IMG/VR virus record: IMGVR_UViG_3300003323_000218
Coordinates: 1-57,791 of that record
Reading direction: 5' to 3' (one strand)
Length of the DNA: 57,791 nucleotides
From: a virus
Made by a program: the position numbers and the translations under genes
Shown: piece by piece, positions 8,525-16,104 of the stretch
Layout: each line of letters starts with the position of its first letter
How positions within the stretch are numbered: position 1 is the stretch's first letter
The notes under the pieces: model-generated
Database searches by the model: none
What the model was told of the DNA's origin: nothing
The model's input: only the letters and a program-made list of their open reading frames with translations

Positions 8525-8553
8525 TTGAGTCCAGTTGGCTTTGTGCGTACAAT
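8525..8553 (+). promoter_or_regulatory. Candidate sigma-70 promoter of the HNH gene at 8581
   Basis: TTGAGT at 8525-8530 and TACAAT at 8548-8553 are separated by 17 bases. It points rightward, against the surrounding late genes, so the homing endonuclease seems to carry its own promoter. Confidence 0.5.
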
Positions 8554-8580
8554 TAACTAATTACACGCTAGGAGGTCAGC

Positions 8581-9201
8581 ATGCCTAAGAAGCACGGACA
8601 CACCACAAAAAATTCGCAAAGCCCAACCTATTCATCCTATCAAAGTATGCTTTCTAGGTGCCGGAGAAAGACTCATCCGAAATACCCCTCTTATGGAGGG
8701 AGGGGTATCACTGTCTGTGAGCGATGGATAGAATCATTTCAGAACTTCCTTTTCGATATGGGCGAACGTCCTGCTGGTACTACAATTGATAGAATCAATG
8801 GGGATCTTGGCTACACCAAAGAAAATTGTCGATGGGCCACCCCTAAAACCCAGCAATCGAACATACGCTCTAATGTCAATATCACCTTTCAGGGACGCAC
8901 CCAGAACGTCTCTGCATGGGCAAAAGAGGTTGGTCTTGATGCTAGCAATCTGGCGTGGCGCTTGCGAAACGGCTGGAGCGTAGAGCAGGCTATGAACACA
9001 ATCCCACGTGTTGGAAATAGGACCAGAAAAACTGGGCAAGTCCTTATTGAGTATGCGGGGAAGACTCAGTGCATATCGCATTGGGCAAAAGAATATGGAA
9101 TTTCTAATTCACTTTTACGCCTGAGACTTAGCAAAGGATGGACAATGGAATCTGCGCTCATGACACCAAAGGGTATTTGGGTAACAAAGAAAGATCATTA
9201 A
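8581..9201 (+). CDS. HNH homing endonuclease with C-terminal repeat DNA-binding modules
   Basis: This is a 206-residue protein. Residues about 35-100 carry YGGRGITVCERW, then F-DMGERP-GTTIDRINGDLGY and NCRWATPKTQQSN, the pattern of phage HNH endonucleases. Two related C-terminal blocks (VSAWAKEVGLD…RLRNGWSVEQAM and ISHWAKEYGIS…RLSKGWTMESAL) look like helix-turn-helix repeats for target binding. It has its own promoter and a strong aggaggtcagc site. It lies antisense to the late operon and its 3' end overlaps the lysozyme gene by four bases, so it is probably a mobile insertion. Confidence 0.85.
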   Translation: MPKKHGHTTKNSQSPTYSSYQSMLSRCRRKTHPKYPSYGGRGITVCERWIESFQNFLFDMGERPAGTTIDRINGDLGYTKENCRWATPKTQQSNIRSNVNITFQGRTQNVSAWAKEVGLDASNLAWRLRNGWSVEQAMNTIPRVGNRTRKTGQVLIEYAGKTQCISHWAKEYGISNSLLRLRLSKGWTMESALMTPKGIWVTKKDH

Positions 9202-9671
9202 CTCAACCCACGAATGCAAATATCTCTCTCAGTATTTCTACGTTTTATGAGGCCTGGCAGTTTTATGTATACTCCTCCAACATGCGCACCAGACCAATTT
9301 AAAAGCTCATTGCACGCATCTCTAAACCTGCCAGCCTGCAGGTATCGATGCGCCGTTGAATCACAGGCGACTTTCGGCCCCATGTTGTAGACGGCGTCAG
9401 AAAAAGCCGCCAACACATCATCGGGCAACGGAGGATTGCACCGCTCCACCTGGATCACAGCCAATTGCATATCGGCGTTTAGCCTCTGCCGGCATTCGTC
9501 CATGCTGTAACGCTTGCCGCGCTCAACATGCGTCGTGGAGCCATAGCACACCGTCAGCAGGCCGGTCGTATCGTCGTAGGCATATTGGCGCAGCCCTTCT
9601 GCCGGAATGGCGATTGCTGTTGCTATCGCTGCCGCAGCGGCCCGCTTGCGGTTCTGCTCACTCAGCGCCAT
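9198..9671 (-). CDS. Phage lysozyme (GH24 endolysin), SAR-type N-terminus
   Basis: The start at 9671 follows aggagcaggacc, giving 157 residues. An Ala-rich weakly hydrophobic segment (AAAAAIATAIAIPAEG) fits a signal-arrest-release domain. The GH24 pattern follows: E in PAEGLR, D in AYDDTTG and T in LLTVCYGST, the usual Glu-8-Asp-5-Thr spacing. It cuts the glycan strands of peptidoglycan. Several Cys residues could regulate it by disulfide exchange as in other SAR endolysins. Confidence 0.88.
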   Translation of the reverse strand: MALSEQNRKRAAAAAIATAIAIPAEGLRQYAYDDTTGLLTVCYGSTTHVERGKRYSMDECRQRLNADMQLAVIQVERCNPPLPDDVLAAFSDAVYNMGPKVACDSTAHRYLQAGRFRDACNELLNWSGAHVGGVYIKLPGLIKRRNTERDICIRGLS

Positions 9672-9858
9672 GGTCCTGCTCCTGAATCGCATGCAGGACG
9701 AGGATCACGCCGAAGATTCCGAGATACCACCATGTCGGCAATATGCCCTGCATGTTGGGGATGAACTCGTACGCGACGCCGCCAAGCAACCCAAGCAAGG
9801 AGGTCTTGTGGACACGCCGACTGATTTTTCGAATTCGTTTCATATTATTCATCCGCAT
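9658..9858 (-). CDS. Small membrane protein, possible second holin or antiholin
   Basis: It overlaps the end of the holin-like gene and the start of the lysozyme gene. The product begins MRMNNMKRIRKISRRVHK, strongly basic, and has one or two hydrophobic parts (LLGLLGGVAYEFI and WWYLGIFGVILVLHAI). Alternative starts at 9852 and 9843 are equally possible. A basic N-terminus plus a transmembrane helix next to a holin suggests a lysis regulator. Confidence 0.55.
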   Translation of the reverse strand: MRMNNMKRIRKISRRVHKTSLLGLLGGVAYEFIPNMQGILPTWWYLGIFGVILVLHAIQEQDHGAE

Positions 9859-10078
9859 CTGCGTGCATTGCCTTTTTAGCGAGCAGCAAGTGCTGACGCT
9901 TAAAATAGACATTCACGACAAATCCAAGAAAGGCGATGATCAGACCACCGATCACGCCAACCACCGACCATTCGGACGTGGACAGCCCGAAAATGACCGC
10001 TCCGGAAGATCCTGCATATGTTGCTGTGGTCGCTGCTTTGCTCACTGCCGCCTCCGTTCCGCGCTGTACGATGTCCAT
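9845..10078 (-). CDS. Holin-like protein
   Basis: This is a 77-residue protein with a hydrophobic stretch VVGVIGGLIIAFLGFVVNVYF (about residues 39-59) and a charged C-terminus (KRQHLLLAKKAMHADADE). A weaker hydrophobic part at residues 15-33 could be a second span. Size, tail and position directly upstream of the lysozyme in the lysis operon fit a phage holin that opens the inner membrane. Confidence 0.75.
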   Translation of the reverse strand: MDIVQRGTEAAVSKAATTATYAGSSGAVIFGLSTSEWSVVGVIGGLIIAFLGFVVNVYFKRQHLLLAKKAMHADADE

Positions 10079-10081
10079 TTT

Positions 10082-11377
10082 TTAGCCAAGTGAGTTGTAC
10101 AAATTCTGGTTTGCCACTGCAACGGAGGCGTACTGATCCGTTACCCCGATGAGTGCTACCTTGTCGATCGCGACGTTATCGGTGCCGTAGGTGACGGCCG
10201 CGTGCATGGCCACGTCAACCTTGTCGGCCAGCAGATCGCGGGAATGTCTACAATCTGCGTCGTAGGCGGGATTTGAGCCGTCTACGTAGGCTGCGGTAAT
10301 GGACAGGATCTCGGCCAGCGTGGCGCCGCGCGTGTGCGTGGCAGTAATGGAGTTGGTCCAGAATGCGCGGCCTTCAACGTCCGTTCCCGGAGCGCGTCCT
10401 AGGGCGTTGATATAGACATTGTCGATGAACTGCGCATTGCTGAGATTGCCGTAGATGGCCTGCTCTTCTGCGCTGGCCAGCAGATGGTCGTAGAGCGTCC
10501 CCGCTGGCAGATGCTGGTTGGCCCACCAGTCGAGGCCCGATGTATCGCAGGCACGGTTGAGCAGCGCCACGTAACCCTGCGTGACCGTCATCCTGTCAGC
10601 GGTCCAGACTAGGTTATGCTGCACGCCGTTGACCTCAATGCCGTCGATGACGTACATGCATAGTGAGAGATCGATGTGGCCATCTAGTTGCGGGCCGATG
10701 GCATCCCACGCAACCTCGTACAGGCCGTTCACTCCGGTCATGCCCCACGAGTTCTGCATGATGCCGCCGCCGTGGCTGCCGTTGACACCACCATACCCAT
10801 CGCCTAGAGCGTCGCTCGCAGCGATTAACAACGTCATGTGACCGCCGTAATTGACGCCATCATAGATGTGTCCAGTCTGGGCATCGAAGGTGTGTTGGCT
10901 GGCCTCATCCATGATGCCTTGGTGCGCCTCGAAACCAAACAGGATCGGACGACCTTGGTCCAGATACATCTTGGCATTCGCGGCAAGCATGGCCGGCGAG
11001 TGGATCGCCTCAACCATGTGCCAGCCGGTGATTTTGATAGTGGCAGCAGACTGCGCATCAGCAGTCGGACGCACGTACAAGTTGGACGGATCGTCGGACC
11101 ATGCCGATTGCGGTGCCATGCCGAGTTTCATCTGGTCCAGCATGATGCTCGGGACGGTTCCTGAATCCGTATCAAATGTCCCCTGCGCCGTGCGCGTGTT
11201 CGCATACAGGTACAGCGACGACAACTCCGGAATTGGCAGATGCATTTCCTTGCCAATCAGCGCCATGGCATCAACGGCCGTCTCTTCGGCGCATTCACCG
11301 ATCGCCCCTTGGTCGCGGATCGGGCCAATGAACTGCTGCAGCGATACGCTTGTGATGTTCAAGAGTCCTCCGGACAT
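10082..11377 (-). CDS. Papain-like (C1-type) cysteine peptidase fused to a DUF4214-like domain
   Basis: This is a 431-residue protein. The N-terminal domain has the papain signature: oxyanion Gln23 and nucleophile Cys29 in RDQGAIGECAEETA, His180 in NYGGHMTLLIA, and Asn209 in MQNSWG. Residues about 320-350 (FIDNVYINALGRAPG…FWTNSI) match DUF4214, found in surface and RTX-type proteins. It sits between the holin and tail-fibre genes, so it may be a virion-associated enzyme acting on host surface protein or trimming fibres. The start lies directly after a terminator-like hairpin whose 3' arm (aaggcgg) is the only ribosome-site candidate. Confidence 0.8.
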   Translation of the reverse strand: MSGGLLNITSVSLQQFIGPIRDQGAIGECAEETAVDAMALIGKEMHLPIPELSSLYLYANTRTAQGTFDTDSGTVPSIMLDQMKLGMAPQSAWSDDPSNLYVRPTADAQSAATIKITGWHMVEAIHSPAMLAANAKMYLDQGRPILFGFEAHQGIMDEASQHTFDAQTGHIYDGVNYGGHMTLLIAASDALGDGYGGVNGSHGGGIMQNSWGMTGVNGLYEVAWDAIGPQLDGHIDLSLCMYVIDGIEVNGVQHNLVWTADRMTVTQGYVALLNRACDTSGLDWWANQHLPAGTLYDHLLASAEEQAIYGNLSNAQFIDNVYINALGRAPGTDVEGRAFWTNSITATHTRGATLAEILSITAAYVDGSNPAYDADCRHSRDLLADKVDVAMHAAVTYGTDNVAIDKVALIGVTDQYASVAVANQNLYNSLG

Positions 11378-11378
11378 A

Positions 11379-11402
11379 AAAAAACCGCCTTGAAGGCGGT
11401 TC
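11379..11402 (-). terminator. Rho-independent terminator, leftward
   Basis: A stem of AACCGCC/GGCGGTT with a short loop is followed on the - strand by seven T. It lies between the membrane-protein gene at 11421 and the peptidase. The T-run touches the peptidase ATG and the 3' arm contains aaggcgg, so the hairpin may also gate its translation. Confidence 0.7.
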
Positions 11403-11420
11403 TAGTTGCATGAATATTCG

Positions 11421-11744
11421 TTATCGGCAGTGACAACCAGATGGGTCGAACGGATCGAGAAGTTGCTCGCACATCCAGATGGCGACGCGATTACCTTCTT
11501 TCTTCTTGCGTGAGACGCGATCCGTCACCAGCCACTCGCGAGGTATCTCAAGAAACAGAATCGTCATCCAGACGAGATTGCAGTACGCATCGAAGGCGAG
11601 CCCGGTGTACTTGATGACATAGGCAAGAAAGCGAACGATGCCGGTCAATTCCTGCCTGTCATTCGCACGTTTCAAGTTCATCGTGGCGAGGTACAGAATC
11701 CACAGGATCAGGATCGACAGTGGACTCAGAAGCACGGCAATCAT
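11421..11744 (-). CDS. Phage membrane protein, tail-fibre-adjacent
   Basis: This is a 107-residue protein with an N-terminal transmembrane segment (IAVLLSPLSILILWILYLA, residues 2-20). A second aromatic-rich part follows (FLAYVIKYTGLAFDAYCNL). The C-terminal region is basic then Cys-containing. It overlaps the stop of the gene before it. Function unknown. Confidence 0.6.
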   Translation of the reverse strand: MIAVLLSPLSILILWILYLATMNLKRANDRQELTGIVRFLAYVIKYTGLAFDAYCNLVWMTILFLEIPREWLVTDRVSRKKKEGNRVAIWMCEQLLDPFDPSGCHCR

Positions 11745-12100
11745 AGCTGCGCCCTGAGCGTGGCGATTTGATCGTCCAGTGCCTTTAGCTTCGCGTAATA
11801 CGGAACGCGTGCGAGAACCTGATCGGCTGTGACCAGTGCATCTGGTGTAGAAAGCGCAGCAGCTTCTGCTATCGCTTCACGCTCCATCAATCGCATATGC
11901 AATTCACGCGATCCGCGATTTTCCAACGCATTGCGCTCAAGATCATCAATCTGCGCGAGAATAATGTTTTTTGCCTCAATTGCCGCATTCGCAGCAGCGC
12001 TAGCTCTTCGCTCATCAATTTCTGCCTGCTCTTCCGGTGTAGCATCCCGCTCGCGCTGTTCTTCGGCCTCGTCATCCCAATAGCAAATTTTGTCTGTCAT
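11741..12100 (-). CDS. Probable tail-fibre assembly-type protein
   Basis: The start at 12100 (MTDKICYWDDE) follows gagatcaacc. This is a 119-residue acidic, helical protein directly downstream of the tail fibre gene, the usual place of fibre chaperones. A long Ala/Glu-rich helix (RRASAAANAAIEAKNIILA) is followed by a second helical part. Assignment rests on position and composition only. Confidence 0.5.
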   Translation of the reverse strand: MTDKICYWDDEAEEQRERDATPEEQAEIDERRASAAANAAIEAKNIILAQIDDLERNALENRGSRELHMRLMEREAIAEAAALSTPDALVTADQVLARVPYYAKLKALDDQIATLRAQL

Positions 12101-12108
12101 GGTTGATC

Positions 12109-13500
12109 TCACGAATTTTGATAGCCATAGATTCGGATCTTTCCAGTCGCGCTAAAGTTAGACCCCGAACCCCAAAGAAAGCCAATTCCCGAGACGGTAT
12201 TAGCTGCAAAATAAGCAAATGTTCTTGTGCTGGCCGTCCAGGCAGGAGTCGCAGCGCTTTGAGTGACGGTAGTTCGACTGACCATCTTCAAGTTGGTGGC
12301 GTCATTCGCATTGCATATATTGACGATAAAACTAGACCCCTTACCAGCAGTCGTTGTAACTGCTGTGTTAATAGCGACCTTTGTATCCGTCGTGGTTACG
12401 CTCGCAGCATCTGCGCCCAATGCAGAGTAGTTAGAGCCAGAATCGAGCGCGCCGCCAGTCGCCAATCGCAGCCACAATGTGTCATCCGCAGCCGGAAGAA
12501 TCCCATCCCCAAGAATCAAATAATTGTCATAAGTTGAGGAAAACGAATTAAGTGAATTCACGGCGGCTGCCGCAGTCGGCGTAAGCGTTGCCAGTAATGT
12601 CAGTCCGGATGCTGAGGTACTGGTGAGCGTTCCAGCGGATAAACTTAAGCCAGTACCGACAGTAATCTCTTCAATTGCTCCGCTCGATGCTGTTGTGCGC
12701 CCAAGCAGCCTGGACGTATTTTGGGTTAGCCCAGATGTCGTTATAGAGCCGCCAGCGACAAGTGTCCCGCTAGTCGGGAAAGTAACGTTAGTCGTATTCG
12801 TCATCGTGAAGGTCGATGCGAATGCGCCGGAGGTGGTGAGATTTCCGCCGAGGGTGATCGTCTTGCCTGTGTTAGCCACACCAGTGCCGCCGTATTGGCC
12901 AGCGATTACAGAGCCATTCCATGTGCCTGTGGTTACCGTGCCGAGCGTGGTAATGGACGTAGAGCCAGCGACAGGATAGCTATCAAGACGGAAGTTCGCG
13001 CCATCATGAAGCACACGAATGCGCGTGTTAGCCGGTAAATCACCGGCAACACAAGCCGAGCCATCCTTCCTCTTGAATGTGACGGCACCTACGCCACTAA
13101 CGTTGAGAGTGGGAGTTGTAGTGGCATTCGGAGAGGCGCCAGTAATGAATTCAAAACATTGCCCTGCGCCATATATCGTGATGGCGGGCGTGACCGTCAA
13201 CGTCAGCGCATCGGCCGTGCCACCGGCCGTACCGCCCCACATAAACGAGCCGTCCTGAACCTGCCCCGCTGCGGCGTAGTCCGTCCTGGCAACAGCATTC
13301 CCCACCCCCGTATGCCGATAGGTAGACATCGGCAAATTTGCTAGAATGGGCGTCTGGCCATCATTGGCGATGGACGCCGTCATGGCGGCCGCCAAGTCCC
13401 CTAATGTGTTGTTGGCCCATGCGCTAGTAATCGTAGTGCCGGTCACGCAAGGATTGACGCCGGGATAGAGGCTGTACGTTCCCGATCCATTTCTACTCAA
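12109..13500 (-). CDS. Tail fibre protein
   Basis: This is a 463-residue protein, Gly/Thr/Ser/Ala-rich and beta-repetitive (GTVTTGTWNGSVIAGQYGG, TLGGNLTTSGAFASTFTMT). The first type is the common 'GTWNG..I' fibre repeat of phage tail fibres. The N-terminal about 100 residues differ and probably attach to the virion; the C-terminal about 170 residues are likely the receptor-binding part. The only good start is TTG at 13500, preceded by gaggtgat. An HNH gene lies just upstream in the opposite orientation. Confidence 0.8.
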   Translation of the reverse strand: MSRNGSGTYSLYPGVNPCVTGTTITSAWANNTLGDLAAAMTASIANDGQTPILANLPMSTYRHTGVGNAVARTDYAAAGQVQDGSFMWGGTAGGTADALTLTVTPAITIYGAGQCFEFITGASPNATTTPTLNVSGVGAVTFKRKDGSACVAGDLPANTRIRVLHDGANFRLDSYPVAGSTSITTLGTVTTGTWNGSVIAGQYGGTGVANTGKTITLGGNLTTSGAFASTFTMTNTTNVTFPTSGTLVAGGSITTSGLTQNTSRLLGRTTASSGAIEEITVGTGLSLSAGTLTSTSASGLTLLATLTPTAAAAVNSLNSFSSTYDNYLILGDGILPAADDTLWLRLATGGALDSGSNYSALGADAASVTTTDTKVAINTAVTTTAGKGSSFIVNICNANDATNLKMVSRTTVTQSAATPAWTASTRTFAYFAANTVSGIGFLWGSGSNFSATGKIRIYGYQNS

Positions 13501-13591
13501 AATATCACCTCAAAATAAGTTCGCTTCATCACGTTTAATCCTGTTATTGCTGTTACAATCTGTCTTTCATGGACCATCTCAGGGTGCTTGT

Positions 13592-14107
13592 ATGGCTGAT
13601 AGAAACGTTCATCCTCTGTATTACACTTGGGCAAACATGATTCAACGCTGCGAAAATCCAAATCGCCCCGACTATAAAAATTGGGGCGGTCGAGGAATTT
13701 CGGTGTGTGAGCGCTGGAGAACGACAAATCCTCGCGGTGCAGGATTTGCGAATTTTTTGTCAGACATGGGGCCTCGCCCCGATGGCATGACCTTGGATCG
13801 CATAAACAACGATGGCAACTACGAACCATCTAACTGCAGGTGGTCTACTCGCCGCGAACAAACGCTGAATTCACGGTTCGATATATCAAAGGCAGTTAAT
13901 TCTCATGCTCAAATGAAGCGAAACATGACGCACTGCAAACGCGGTCATGAATACACACCCGAAAATACATACACATACAACGGCAATCGCACATGCAGAA
14001 CATGTAAAGCCGCTTGGGATCGGTATCTGTATCACGGCAAAAAAATACCGATTGAGGATCTTATCTACCCAATCGGCAAGCCCGGCAACCCGCACCGGAA
14101 TAAATAA
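13592..14107 (+). CDS. HNH homing endonuclease, inserted upstream of the tail fibre gene
   Basis: The start at 13592 follows agggtgcttgt; the product has 171 residues. It has the same HNH pattern as the gene at 8581 (WGGRGISVCERW, FLSDMGPRPDGMTLDRINNDG, NCRWSTRREQ), then a C-terminal Cys/His motif (HCKRGHEYTPENTY…CRTCKA) like zinc-binding DNA-recognition modules. It runs against the late genes and separates a conserved leader hairpin (14111-14130) from the fibre start. Confidence 0.85.
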   Translation: MADRNVHPLYYTWANMIQRCENPNRPDYKNWGGRGISVCERWRTTNPRGAGFANFLSDMGPRPDGMTLDRINNDGNYEPSNCRWSTRREQTLNSRFDISKAVNSHAQMKRNMTHCKRGHEYTPENTYTYNGNRTCRTCKAAWDRYLYHGKKIPIEDLIYPIGKPGNPHRNK

Positions 14108-14110
14108 TCT

Positions 14111-14130
14111 CCTAGCGTCTCACGACGTAT
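14111..14130 (-). repeat. Late-gene leader motif, copy A
   Basis: On the - strand it reads ATACGTCGTGAGACGCTAGG: a 4-bp stem CGTC/GACG closed by GTGA, followed by aggaga. It is one of five related copies (others at 23661, 28581, 28984 and 32669). Here it is cut off from the fibre gene by the HNH insertion. Confidence 0.6.
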
Positions 14131-14152
14131 GAAAAAAGCCGCTCTCGGCGGC
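14131..14152 (-). terminator. Rho-independent terminator, leftward
   Basis: On the - strand GCCGC-CGAGA-GCGGC is followed by six T. It lies about 75 bases after the stop of the ejection-type protein gene at 14227 and directly before leader motif copy A. Confidence 0.65.
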
Positions 14153-14226
14153 CCATGGGGTATTACATGGACAATAACGAAGCGTGGCGTATCGCTGCCG
14201 GCGGTTTCATTATCGGAATCTGGCCA

Positions 14227-16104
14227 TTAGTTCGACTGATCTTTCAGCGCTTGAAGCAGAAGTGGCGAGACGCCCGCGCCAACAAACGGAGCACCCGTTC
14301 TTACAGCATCGGCGATAGGAGCCGCGACATCGGGCCTTTTCGCAAGTAGAGCTGCAGCAATCTTTTGCCCCAATGTAGTGTACGGCGCACTCGCTGCCAG
14401 TACCCCAGTTCCTAGCAATGGAACCATAGCCGCTGCTTGAGGTGGTAATACAGAATGGCCAAGAAGTGCTGCGCCACCCGCTTGGATCGCATGCCGAAAT
14501 GGTGTTCCTGAATCTGGAACAGTATTCCCTAATACATTATTAGCTGCGCTAGCCAAATCCTGGTTCAGTGCATCGCCCTGAGCCAAATCATTCAATCTAC
14601 CGCTACGCTTGGCACCCCTCGCAACTGCAGCCATATATTCAGACGGAGTAACGATTCCATCACGTTTAAGTGCTGTTGCGCTTGTGGCCGCATTTCGATA
14701 TTGGGCGAATGAAGCAAATTGAGAATCCAAATCATTTAGGGCATCAGCCAAGCCGCCCTGATTTTGTCGCTTCAGACTATCGTTGAAAGCATCCCGAATA
14801 TCGCCGTAGGCTTGTCCTAGTCGCTGATCCATAGGATCTTGCGAACGTGAAAATGATTCCGAATTAATCCGAAGCTGACGGTCAAACGCTTTAATGTCAT
14901 TTCCAGACATCAACGCGCCATTTGGACCGTTTTGAAACTTGGGAACATACTGCTGCTTGATCGTCGCAAGGATGTCTTGCATTCCTTCCGGGGAAACTTG
15001 ATTATTTTGAGCTGCCGCGATTACATCGCGCTCAAATTGCTGGTCTGGAGAATGCGACATTTGACCCAACACGTTGTTATATTGGGTATTAAAATATTTT
15101 CGTGCTTCTGCAAGCCCTTCTTGACCGCCCTCTGCTACATTTACACCAGATCGATTCAATGCCGCAGTATTGAAGTCATTCAACGCGCGACGCTGGGCGT
15201 TTTTAACCATGTCTCCAAGCACCGGCACGCTTGTACTACCATCTTCCACACGCTTGAAGCCGCCGCCAAGAATTTGGCCAGGCGTGAGATTTACGCCTTC
15301 GTCCAGCAACAACTTTGCATCTGCCGATGTTTCGGGGTTAATGACTTTAGCGGCGACATTTCCAATCGCTTTTCCAGCCAATGCGGACAGAGAACCGGCG
15401 ATAGCCTGCTTTGTTTTGTCAGCATAAAAACTGTTGCTTCCATCGGGATTTTGAGTAACGTTTGTAGCAGGCTGAGTCAAAACACCATAAGCAGCCCCCT
15501 GACCAGCAGTTTTTGCGGCACCAAGCACTTTAGGGGCTATTCCAGTTGCAGCTACAACAGAAGATGCTTGGGGTGCTCCAGTTGCGCCAGCACTCAGCAA
15601 AAAAGGTGCAACGCCAGCCGCAACTCTACCAACTCCAGCCCCGGTATATCCTTTGGTGTCGGCCTGATATTGTTCCTCTTGCCTTTTAAGGTAGTCGTCA
15701 ATAGAGTTGATGGCATTATTTGAGGAGGTCTGCAGGTTCTTAATTGGGCCGACAGATGGCAGCCATTGAATAAGGGAATTAACACCATGGGCGGCAAGTT
15801 GCGCCGGAGCTTGGACTAGATCAGCCGCTCCTTTTGCAGCGCCATAAACCATATTTCCTATGTTATCAGTTGCCCAATTCATACCTCTACGCGACTCTTC
15901 ATCGCGAGCAGCCTGCGACCCTGGCGCGGAACTTATCGCCAGTGCGTGTAATTGAGTGTCTGGCATTGAGCGCAAGTCAATTGCGGCGCCTGAGGCTGTT
16001 GGCTTTGTTGTTATTTGCGAGTCTGCGGCAAATTGATCTGCGACTGAAGATCGCCCCATTTTTGGCTGCGCTGCATCTTGCAAAAATTGATCTGCGATGC
16101 CCAT
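14227..16104 (-). CDS. Large virion (DNA-ejection type) protein
   Basis: This is a 625-residue protein. The N-terminal 100 residues are polar and Ala/Ser-rich. Hydrophobic Gly/Ala stretches follow (GVGRVAAGVAPFLLSAGATGA, about residues 155-175, and further ones near the C-terminus), with helical parts between (RKYFNTQYNNVLGQM). This composition is typical of podovirus internal/ejection proteins that insert into the host envelope. It is in the block between the tail hub and fibre genes. Start and previous stop overlap (TAATG). Confidence 0.65.
   Translation of the reverse strand: MGIADQFLQDAAQPKMGRSSVADQFAADSQITTKPTASGAAIDLRSMPDTQLHALAISSAPGSQAARDEESRRGMNWATDNIGNMVYGAAKGAADLVQAPAQLAAHGVNSLIQWLPSVGPIKNLQTSSNNAINSIDDYLKRQEEQYQADTKGYTGAGVGRVAAGVAPFLLSAGATGAPQASSVVAATGIAPKVLGAAKTAGQGAAYGVLTQPATNVTQNPDGSNSFYADKTKQAIAGSLSALAGKAIGNVAAKVINPETSADAKLLLDEGVNLTPGQILGGGFKRVEDGSTSVPVLGDMVKNAQRRALNDFNTAALNRSGVNVAEGGQEGLAEARKYFNTQYNNVLGQMSHSPDQQFERDVIAAAQNNQVSPEGMQDILATIKQQYVPKFQNGPNGALMSGNDIKAFDRQLRINSESFSRSQDPMDQRLGQAYGDIRDAFNDSLKRQNQGGLADALNDLDSQFASFAQYRNAATSATALKRDGIVTPSEYMAAVARGAKRSGRLNDLAQGDALNQDLASAANNVLGNTVPDSGTPFRHAIQAGGAALLGHSVLPPQAAAMVPLLGTGVLAASAPYTTLGQKIAAALLAKRPDVAAPIADAVRTGAPFVGAGVSPLLLQALKDQSN

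Noticed and set aside
14155-14349. Rightward frame with a hydrophobic stretch
   Set aside because: It overlaps the end of the ejection-type gene by about 120 bases in antisense and has no supporting site.
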